NCBI RefSeq assembly: GCF_031581065.1
Contig: NZ_JAVLBN010000005.1
Span: 31,254-95,253 of the forward strand
Direction: 5' to 3'
Source: Salibacter sp031581065
GTDB taxonomy: Bacteria; Bacteroidota; Bacteroidia; Flavobacteriales_G; Salibacteraceae
Length of the DNA stretch: 64,000 bases
A model generated the notes under the pieces. The model worked only from the letters and a program-made list of their open reading frames with translations, did not search any database and had not been told where the DNA came from. Of this stretch, positions 55,102 to 61,879 are shown one piece after another. How positions within the stretch are numbered: position 1 is the first letter of the stretch; each line of letters begins with the position of its first letter. The position numbers were made by a program, and so were the translations under genes.

Positions 55102-55160
55102 GGTCAGAACCGAATAGCATCTCGTAATAATAGCAGGCCGATGTGTGTTTGGATCTGACC
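55102..55160. repeat. Inverted pair of the GGNTCTGACCR repeat between infB and the lipoprotein gene
   Basis: GGTCAGAACC (55102-55111) and GGATCTGACC (55151-55160) face each other across 39 bp and can pair over 9 of 10 positions. The second copy abuts the U run of the infB terminator. This is the only intergenic region here with two copies. Confidence 0.85.
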
Positions 55161-55195
55161 AAAAAAGAAAACCCACCGCATGGCGGCAGGTTTTC
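55161..55195 (-). terminator. infB terminator
   Basis: GAAAACC (55167-55173) pairs with GGTTTTC (55189-55195), with an inner CCGC/GCGG stem; the A run 55161-55166 is the U run on the minus strand. It is 24 bp past the infB stop and followed directly by a repeat copy. Confidence 0.85.
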
Positions 55196-55218
55196 AACTA
55201 TCTATTTTGCACGATTCA

Positions 55219-58179
55219 CTACAGTGTTTGTTTCACTTCTACTTCTTCGTAGCCTTCAACTACATCACCAACTTTAATATCATTGTAGTTTTCGATGTTG
55301 AGTCCGCATTCATAACCTGCTGCAACCTCTTTAACATCATCTTTGAAGCGCTTGAGTGAGCCAAGTTTACCATCGTAAATAACAACTCCCTCGCGGATCA
55401 ATCGAACTTTTGTGTTTCGTGTAATCTTACCTTCTGTTACATAACAACCGGCAATTGTACCAACTTTTGAGATCTTGAATGTTTCGCGAACTTCAACATT
55501 GGCGACAATTTTCTCTTCAACCTTAGGCTTGAGCATACCTTCCATCGCTGCTCTTACTTCTTCAATTGCATCGTAGATCACAGAGTAGAGACGAATATCG
55601 ATTTCCTCTTTCTCGGCTAATTTACGCGCAGTTGATGATGGTCTTACCTGGAAACCTACGATAATCGCATCAGAGGCACTGGCAAGTAGCACGTCAGAGT
55701 CTGAGATTTGACCAACAGATTTATGGATTACATTTACCTGGATTGAATCAGTTGAGAGTTTCAGTAATGAATCAGCAATTGCTTCAACAGATCCGTCAAC
55801 ATCACCTTTTACAATGATATTGAGCTCCTGGAAGTCTCCAATCGCTAGTCGTCTACCAATTTCATCGAGCGTAATGTGTTTTTGACTTCGAATTCCCTGC
55901 TCGCGTTGTAGCTGTTCGCGTTTGTTGGCAATATTTTTCGCTTCGCGCTCCTCTTTGTACTCGACAAATCGGTCACCGGCATTAGGAGCACCATTGAAAC
56001 CGAGCATTGAAACCGGTTGTGATGGACCGGCTTTTTCGATTTTTTGACCGCGTTCATCAAACATTGCCCTCACTTTACAATAGTGACTTCCGGCAACGAT
56101 TGTATCTCCAACTTCGAGTGTTCCAGACTGAACGAGTAGCGTGGTTACATAACCTCTACCTTTATCGAGTTCAGCTTCGATCACTGTACCTGTAGCGGTG
56201 CGATCAGGATTCGCTTTGAGTTCGAGAATATCAGCTTCAAGCGTTACTTTTTCGAGGAGATCTTCAATTCCCTCACCTTGTTTCGCTGATATTTCCTGAG
56301 CCTGGAATTTACCGCCCCAATCTTCAACGAGGATATCCATACCGGCTAATTCTTCGCGAATTTTATCAGTATTGGCTCCCGGCTTATCGATTTTGTTGAA
56401 AGCAAATACCATTGGCACACCTGCTGCCTGGGCGTGATTAATCGCCTCTTTTGTTTGGGGCATCACACTATCATCAGCTGCGATCACGATAATGGCTAAA
56501 TCGGTGATTTGAGCACCTCGAGCACGCATGGCTGTAAAGGCTTCGTGACCCGGAGTATCGAGGAAAGTGATGTGTTTTCCACTGCCTATTTCTACATTGT
56601 AAGCCCCTATGTGCTGAGTAATACCTCCGGCCTCACCGGCAATTACGTTTTCTTTACGAATATGATCGAGAAGAGATGTTTTACCGTGGTCAACGTGACC
56701 CATCACCGTTACAATTGGTGAGCGCGGTTCAAGTTTATCGGGATCTTCCTCTTCTTCTTCAGGGACAACATCCTCTTCTATTTCTGGTTTTACTATTTCT
56801 GTTTGATAGCCAAACTCTTCAGCAACGATAGAAAGTGTTTCAGCATCGAGGCGTTGGTTGATGGAAACCATCATACCTAAAGACATACATGCTGAGATAA
56901 CTTCATTCACGGAAACGTCCATCATATTAGCCAACTCACTTGCGGTAACAAATTCTGTTACTTTTAGGGTTGACTTTTCAGCTTCCTGTTGTGCTGCCTC
57001 TTTTTCGCGCTGCTCAGCTTTCTCGTCTCTACGCTGTTTTCTGAATTTAGCTCCTTTGTTCTTGCTTCCGCCCTGGAGACGTGCTAAAGTATCCTTAATT
57101 TCTTTTTGGATTTCCTCTTCAGTAGGCTCGTGCTTAGGTCCACGTTTTTTATTAGTAGAAGAAGGTTTTCCTCCTTTTTTATTACGGCCTTTACGAGCTT
57201 CTTTTTCAGGATTAACGCCTTTAGCTTTTATGCGTCTGCGTTTTTTCTTCTTGGGCTTTTCTGTATCTTTTTGTTCAGATGACGAAGCTACCGGCTTTTT
57301 CTTTTTTGGTTTCTCGGGTAAATTGATTTTCCCCATGACCTTTGGGCCAGATAGTTTTTCGTATTTTGTCTCGTGATGCTCTGGTCCTTTAGAGGTTTCT
57401 TCTTCCTCTTTTGGATCCTCTTCAGTCTTTTTAGACTCTGCTTCCTTTTTAGGCTCTGCTTCTTTCTTTGCTTTCGCCTCTTCTTCTTTTGCTTTTTTAG
57501 CAGCTTTTTCCTGCTCTTTTTTATCAGCTTCTTTTTGAGCTTTGGCTTTTTTCTCTGCCTCTTTCTCTTTTTTCTCTTTCTCTTTATCCTTTTTAGATTT
57601 TGAAGGACGAGTTTTGAGGTTCATTCCATCGAGGTCGATTTTACCCACTAATCGAGGGCCATCTTCACCGAGTTGTTTTTCTTCTTTCTCGATTTCAGGC
57701 TTGTTATCGTCCTCTTGACTTTTACTGTCAGAACCGGAATCAGCTTCTTCTTTCACCTCAGGCTTTTCAGCTTCTTTCTCGCTTTCTTCTTCTTTCGGTT
57801 CAGGCTGTTCAGTTTTTGACTCAGTACTTTCCGGTTCTGATTGTGAAGGTTTTTCTTCCTCTTCATCGTCAGAGCCAATATTCTCTATGAGAACCTCATC
57901 CTGAGAATCATCATCTTCTTCAATTTCTTCCTGGGCGTCATCATCGAGGCTGATAGTTGTACGCTCCTCTTTTTGGCTCTTTAGCTCCTGCGACTTTTCT
58001 TTAGCCGCCTTATCGGGCATGAATTGCTCGAGCAGGATTTCATATAGCTCTGGAGTAATCTTGGATGTGGGTTTTGCCTCGATTTCGTGACCCTTCTTTC
58101 CTAAGAATTCCACGATCGTACCAATTCCAACATTTAGCTCCTTCGCTACTTTATTTAATCTTTTGGGTGCGTTTGCCAT
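55219..58179 (-). CDS. infB: Translation initiation factor IF-2
   Basis: 986 residues. N-terminal IF2N (KRLNKVAKELNVGIGTIVEF), then about 330 residues of Lys/Glu-rich disorder (about 65-400), a second IF2N-like piece (ASELANMMDVSVNEVISACM), and the GTPase: VMGHVDHGKTSLLD (G1), FLDTPGHEAF (G3), AFNKIDKP (G4), SAKQGEG (G5), then the C-terminal domains. Last gene of rimP-nusA-infB. Confidence 0.97.
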   Translation of the reverse strand: MANAPKRLNKVAKELNVGIGTIVEFLGKKGHEIEAKPTSKITPELYEILLEQFMPDKAAKEKSQELKSQKEERTTISLDDDAQEEIEEDDDSQDEVLIENIGSDDEEEEKPSQSEPESTESKTEQPEPKEEESEKEAEKPEVKEEADSGSDSKSQEDDNKPEIEKEEKQLGEDGPRLVGKIDLDGMNLKTRPSKSKKDKEKEKKEKEAEKKAKAQKEADKKEQEKAAKKAKEEEAKAKKEAEPKKEAESKKTEEDPKEEEETSKGPEHHETKYEKLSGPKVMGKINLPEKPKKKKPVASSSEQKDTEKPKKKKRRRIKAKGVNPEKEARKGRNKKGGKPSSTNKKRGPKHEPTEEEIQKEIKDTLARLQGGSKNKGAKFRKQRRDEKAEQREKEAAQQEAEKSTLKVTEFVTASELANMMDVSVNEVISACMSLGMMVSINQRLDAETLSIVAEEFGYQTEIVKPEIEEDVVPEEEEEDPDKLEPRSPIVTVMGHVDHGKTSLLDHIRKENVIAGEAGGITQHIGAYNVEIGSGKHITFLDTPGHEAFTAMRARGAQITDLAIIVIAADDSVMPQTKEAINHAQAAGVPMVFAFNKIDKPGANTDKIREELAGMDILVEDWGGKFQAQEISAKQGEGIEDLLEKVTLEADILELKANPDRTATGTVIEAELDKGRGYVTTLLVQSGTLEVGDTIVAGSHYCKVRAMFDERGQKIEKAGPSQPVSMLGFNGAPNAGDRFVEYKEEREAKNIANKREQLQREQGIRSQKHITLDEIGRRLAIGDFQELNIIVKGDVDGSVEAIADSLLKLSTDSIQVNVIHKSVGQISDSDVLLASASDAIIVGFQVRPSSTARKLAEKEEIDIRLYSVIYDAIEEVRAAMEGMLKPKVEEKIVANVEVRETFKISKVGTIAGCYVTEGKITRNTKVRLIREGVVIYDGKLGSLKRFKDDVKEVAAGYECGLNIENYNDIKVGDVVEGYEEVEVKQTL

Positions 58180-58244
58180 ATATTACCTCGAAAAAAATTT
58201 AGCACAAATTAACAGATTCTACTTGAATTATGTAACCCTGAGGT

Positions 58245-59480
58245 TTATTCAAATTCTGCTTTGAGTATATTCAGTACGTTTTCTATACTCTCATCTTCCA
58301 AATCGGTTCTTTGAACGAGATCGTCTTTAGACAGTTCCAAAACACTTTTGGCAGTGTCTAAACCAATTGACTTGAAGGTGTCAATGATCCAACCTTCGAT
58401 TTCATCGTTAAACTCATCGAGGTTCACATCATCGAGGTCTTCATCGCTTTCGCGATAAACATCAATTTCGTATTCAGTCAATTTACTCGCCAGCTTGATA
58501 TTATGTCCTCCTTTTCCAATTGCCAGGCTAACCTGGTCAGGGTTGAGGAAAACATCTGCTCTCATTTCATCTTCTTTGATGTTGATTGATGAAATTTTGG
58601 CCGGACTCAAAGAACGTGTAATGTACAATGAGGGGTTCGTTGTGTAGTTGATCACATCGATATTTTCATTGCGTAACTCACGAACGATTCCGTGAATTCT
58701 TGAACCTTTCATACCAACGCATGCTCCTACAGGATCAACGCGATCGTCATAAGACTCAACAGCAACTTTTGCTCTTTCGCCTGGTTCGCGAACGATATTT
58801 TTTATCGTGATTAATCCGTCAAAGATCTCAGGAACTTCGAGTTCAAAGAGTCTTTCAAGGAAAACAGGTGATGTTCTTGAAAGCACGATGATCGGGTTGT
58901 TGTTTTTCATGTCAACTTTCAAAACAACTGCTCTTACAGCATCTCCTTTTTTGAAGAAATCTGACGGTATTTGTTCTGATTTAGGAAGGATTAATTCATT
59001 TCCCTCATCATCCAGTACGAGAATCTCGCGTTTCCAAATTTGGTAAACTTCACCGGTTACAATTTCTCCAACACGGTCTTTGTAAAGCTTGTAAAGACTG
59101 TCTTTCTCGAGTTCGTGGATTTTAGAAATGAGGTTTTGACGCATGGCCAAAATGTTTCTTCTTCCAAATGAATCGAGCTTGAGTTCTTCAGCTACTTCTT
59201 CGCCTATTTCAAAGTCGGGCTCAATTTGAATTGCTTTAGAGTATTCGATTTCAGCATTATCATCTTCGACCGCTCCGTCTTCAACAACAACGCGGTTTCT
59301 CCAAATCTCAATATCACCCTTATCTGGGTTCACAATTACGTCAAAATTTTCATCGTCTCCGTATTTTTTCGCGATCATGTTCTTAAATACCTCTTCGAGG
59401 ATATTCATCATGGTAACGCGGTCAATATTCTTGAACTCTTTAAAGTTCGAAAACGATTCAACTATTTCTTGTGTGTTCAT
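58245..59480 (-). CDS. nusA: Transcription termination/antitermination factor NusA
   Basis: 411 residues. N-terminal RNA-polymerase-binding domain (about 1-125), S1 domain (GEIVTGEVYQIWKREILVLD), KH1/KH2 with RSPAKISS-type loop (SLSPAKISSINIKEDEM) and VSLAIGKGGHNIKLASKL (about 320-337), and a short acidic-domain-like C-terminus. 65 bp upstream of infB, 7 bp downstream of rimP. Confidence 0.95.
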   Translation of the reverse strand: MNTQEIVESFSNFKEFKNIDRVTMMNILEEVFKNMIAKKYGDDENFDVIVNPDKGDIEIWRNRVVVEDGAVEDDNAEIEYSKAIQIEPDFEIGEEVAEELKLDSFGRRNILAMRQNLISKIHELEKDSLYKLYKDRVGEIVTGEVYQIWKREILVLDDEGNELILPKSEQIPSDFFKKGDAVRAVVLKVDMKNNNPIIVLSRTSPVFLERLFELEVPEIFDGLITIKNIVREPGERAKVAVESYDDRVDPVGACVGMKGSRIHGIVRELRNENIDVINYTTNPSLYITRSLSPAKISSINIKEDEMRADVFLNPDQVSLAIGKGGHNIKLASKLTEYEIDVYRESDEDLDDVNLDEFNDEIEGWIIDTFKSIGLDTAKSVLELSKDDLVQRTDLEDESIENVLNILKAEFE

Positions 59481-59487
59481 TGTTCAA

Positions 59488-59958
59488 TTATTTAAATGAC
59501 ACGATGACTTTTGCTTCTTCTATTTCGTTAAAAGGTATATCGTATTCTGTAGTGACCCACTCTTTTTTCTTGCGGCCTTCTACTCTTTTTTTCTCTTTTT
59601 GCACCAGTTTTATTTGGTCAGATCCAACTTCAGCGAGCTCTCCTTCAACTTTTTTGATTTCTCCCTCTCTCAAAACTCTCAATGTTCTACCAACATGTTT
59701 TTTGTACTGACGAGGCATGGTTAAGCCTTCGTCAACACCGGGTGATGAAACATCGAGTTTAAAGTCTTCTTCATCGCGATCGAGCGTGTGCTCAACATGC
59801 CTGCTTATTTGCACGCATTCATCAATACCTAACCCACTATCTGAATCAAGGATTATTTTGATGTTGTTCCCGGTTCCGACCGAAATATCAACAATAAAAA
59901 CATCGCCATCAGCGACTTTGTCATTTACTATGTCTTCTATTTTATCTTTTGTAATCAC
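59488..59958 (-). CDS. rimP: Ribosome maturation factor RimP
   Basis: 156 residues, GTG start at 59958. N-terminal alpha/beta domain with NIKIILDSDSGLGIDECVQISRHVE (about 33-57) and FKLDVSSPGVDEGLTMPRQYKKHVGR (about 66-91), then a C-terminal SH3-like barrel. Acts in 30S maturation. First gene of the rimP-nusA-infB operon; a terminator hairpin lies just upstream on the same strand. Repeat copy at 59616. Confidence 0.94.
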   Translation of the reverse strand: MITKDKIEDIVNDKVADGDVFIVDISVGTGNNIKIILDSDSGLGIDECVQISRHVEHTLDRDEEDFKLDVSSPGVDEGLTMPRQYKKHVGRTLRVLREGEIKKVEGELAEVGSDQIKLVQKEKKRVEGRKKKEWVTTEYDIPFNEIEEAKVIVSFK

Positions 59959-59977
59959 AAAAATTCACATAATAAAA

Positions 59978-59998
59978 AAGAGGGGTCCTGCCCCTCTT
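59978..59998 (-). terminator. Terminator upstream of rimP, within its apparent leader
   Basis: On the minus strand AGAGGGG, loop CAGGA, CCCCTCT, followed by TTTTTT (complement of the A run at about 59974-59979). It ends the 60042-61610 gene, but it also lies downstream of a -7-like box at 60020-60013 and 20 bp upstream of rimP, so rimP transcripts from that promoter would have to read through it. Confidence 0.8.
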
Positions 59999-60012
59999 CC
60001 CTGTATTCGCTG

Positions 60013-60020
60013 CAAATGTA
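60013..60020 (-). promoter_or_regulatory. Candidate -7 box of rimP-nusA-infB
   Basis: TACATTTG on the minus strand (60020 to 60013), 55 bp upstream of the rimP start; -33 element not clear. The expected start site near 60006 would place the 59978-59998 hairpin in the leader. Confidence 0.45.
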
Positions 60021-60041
60021 ATGATAAATTTCTAAAAAACA

Positions 60042-61610
60042 TTATTTTACCTTTTCTCCATTGTTATATTTTACTTCACGGATGAGTTTCCCTTCTTTAC
60101 TGTAAAATTTCCAGGTTCCATGCGGTAATCCACGCTTGTATTCTGTCTCGCTGAGCAATTGCTCTCCCTGGTACCATTGTTTGCTTTTTCCGTGTGGCCG
60201 GCCAAATTTGAAATCCTGCTCTCTCTTCAATTGACCAAATGGAAAGTAAAATTTCCAGGTGCCTGTTTTTTGGCCGTTTTTAAAACAACCTTCAGAGCTC
60301 ATATTGCCTTTGGGAAAGTAGTACTCCCAGCACCCGGCTTCTTTCCCGTTTTCGTATTCGCCTTTTTCTCTTATTCGGCCGGTTTTGTACCAGTAAGTCC
60401 ACTCTCCATGTTTGAGGCCCTGATTCATTTCTCCGCGGTACTTGATTTGACCATTGGGAAACCAGCTCTCCCACTTGCCATGCATTTTGCCTTCTTGATA
60501 AAAACCCTGACTCTCCTTTTGACCATCTTCATAATAAGCAAACCACTCACCTTGTTCTTTTCCTTTTTCAAAATCTCCGGTTGTCCAAACATTGCCGTTT
60601 TTCCACCATCGTGTCCAGCTACTGTCTTTTTTGTCTTTCAAATAATCGCCTACGGCAAATTTTTCACCAGTTGCGTAAAACGATTCCCAGGTGCCGGTTC
60701 GCATGTCGTTTTTAAACTTTCCGGTAGCATCTAACTGGCCATTTTTAAAGTAAAAATGCCAGGTGCTGTCTTGTTTGTTGTTTTTGAGGTATCCTTTTTG
60801 TTTGAGGGTTCCATCCTCGTAATACCACTGCCAAAATCCGTGCTGTTTATCACGCAAAAACTGACCTTCCATTTTGAGCTGACCTGAAGGATAGTAGGCC
60901 TTAAACAGCCCTGTCAGCAAACCATTTTCATATGTCTCGACCTTCCATTTTTCTCCGTCAGGATACTGGTAGTTCCACTCTCCGTGTAATCTACCATCGC
61001 GGAAACTACCTTTTGACTTGAGTTCTCCGCTTTCGTAATAATAGCTCGCTTCACCATTTCTCACACCTTCTTTTACGGTTGCTTTTTCTTTTAGCTCACC
61101 ATTTTCGTGGTAGTATTTTAAAGTGCCCTTTCCATTTTTGATCAGAACCTCACCTTCTCCACTCACGAGCTTTTGAATTGTAATGATCCCTGTATCGTTT
61201 TCTTCGATTTTTCTAATTGAACCGTCTTTGAAATAGTATTTCCAGGTTCCATCTCTCAAGTCATTAGCGTAATATCCTTCTTCTTTGAGTTGACCATTTG
61301 AATACCAGGCTTTGAAGATGCTATCTCGCTCACCCCATTCAAAAAAGCCTAAAAACTCCTGTTGACCATCGGGATAATAGGTGGCGTTTTTACCGTGACG
61401 ATAGCCGTTTTCAAAATTTGCCTCTTCCTGCAATTGACCCGATTCATACCAGAATTTCCAGGTGCCGTGTTCTCTTCCTTTCAGGTATTTTCCCTCGCTG
61501 CGTTTGTGCTCCTCAGCTTTGTCGTAATAATCGACATAATCCTGAATTCGCTGGGCAATTGACAGGCTTGAAATTAAAATCAATGTACAGAAAAGGGCTG
61601 CCTTTTTCAT
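60042..61610 (-). CDS. MORN-variant repeat protein, secreted
   Basis: 522 residues from ATG 61610 (signal peptide MKKAALFCTLILISSLSIAQ). About 20 tandem repeats of roughly 22-24 residues with the pattern SGQLKxxGxxKNxxxxGxWKxYYxxG, the MORN-variant (toxin-antitoxin MORN) family. Forms a long beta-sheet ribbon; such proteins in Bacteroidota are of unknown function. -7 box TAAGTTTG on the minus strand at 61640-61633. Confidence 0.88.
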   Translation of the reverse strand: MKKAALFCTLILISSLSIAQRIQDYVDYYDKAEEHKRSEGKYLKGREHGTWKFWYESGQLQEEANFENGYRHGKNATYYPDGQQEFLGFFEWGERDSIFKAWYSNGQLKEEGYYANDLRDGTWKYYFKDGSIRKIEENDTGIITIQKLVSGEGEVLIKNGKGTLKYYHENGELKEKATVKEGVRNGEASYYYESGELKSKGSFRDGRLHGEWNYQYPDGEKWKVETYENGLLTGLFKAYYPSGQLKMEGQFLRDKQHGFWQWYYEDGTLKQKGYLKNNKQDSTWHFYFKNGQLDATGKFKNDMRTGTWESFYATGEKFAVGDYLKDKKDSSWTRWWKNGNVWTTGDFEKGKEQGEWFAYYEDGQKESQGFYQEGKMHGKWESWFPNGQIKYRGEMNQGLKHGEWTYWYKTGRIREKGEYENGKEAGCWEYYFPKGNMSSEGCFKNGQKTGTWKFYFPFGQLKREQDFKFGRPHGKSKQWYQGEQLLSETEYKRGLPHGTWKFYSKEGKLIREVKYNNGEKVK

Positions 61611-61632
61611 AAGTATCAAAATATATTGGGTT

Positions 61633-61640
61633 CAAACTTA
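61633..61640 (-). promoter_or_regulatory. Candidate -7 box of the MORN-variant gene
   Basis: TAAGTTTG on the minus strand, 23 bp upstream of ATG 61610; no clear TTG at -33. Confidence 0.45.
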
Positions 61641-61707
61641 CGTTCTTAATTGAAACGTAAAACTGTGAATTGATTATATCATGAACATGAAAATGTCAAA
61701 ATAAAAA

Positions 61708-61848
61708 GAGGGTGTATCAATACCGAAAAATTTATCATTTTTCGATATTAAAAGGCAATTCGTTAAAATTTAAAAATCTGATTTAGGAGTGTTTACATTT
61801 TACTCCATAACGAATTTTAAACTTTAATACGCCTTTTGATACACCCTC
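61708..61848. repeat. 141-bp element with 13-bp terminal inverted repeats and internal hairpins
   Basis: GAGGGTGTATCAA (61708-61720) and TTGATACACCCTC (61836-61848) are perfect inverted repeats. Inside are CGAAAAAT/ATTTTTCG (about 61724-61744) and GGAGT/ACTCC (about 61787-61806) hairpins. On the minus strand the outer stem is followed by a U-rich run, so the whole element could be the terminator of the 61880 gene; alternatively it is a miniature transposable element. No target-site duplication is evident. The gap 61611-61879 holds nothing else except the promoter above. Confidence 0.6.
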
Positions 61849-61879
61849 CAACCAAAACACTAAATGAAAGAAACCAACC

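Noticed and set aside
57373..57603. Phe/Leu-rich frame opposite infB
   Set aside because: Antisense shadow of the Lys/Glu-rich linker; it would read as an artificial hydrophobic protein.
7884..61149. Excess of one-mismatch variants of the repeat (for example 8743, 13424, 21752, 27160, 27955, 29981, 35822, 38017, 49005, 57726)
   Set aside because: I counted about 20; uniform chance gives about 13, so any excess is too small to claim from a hand count.
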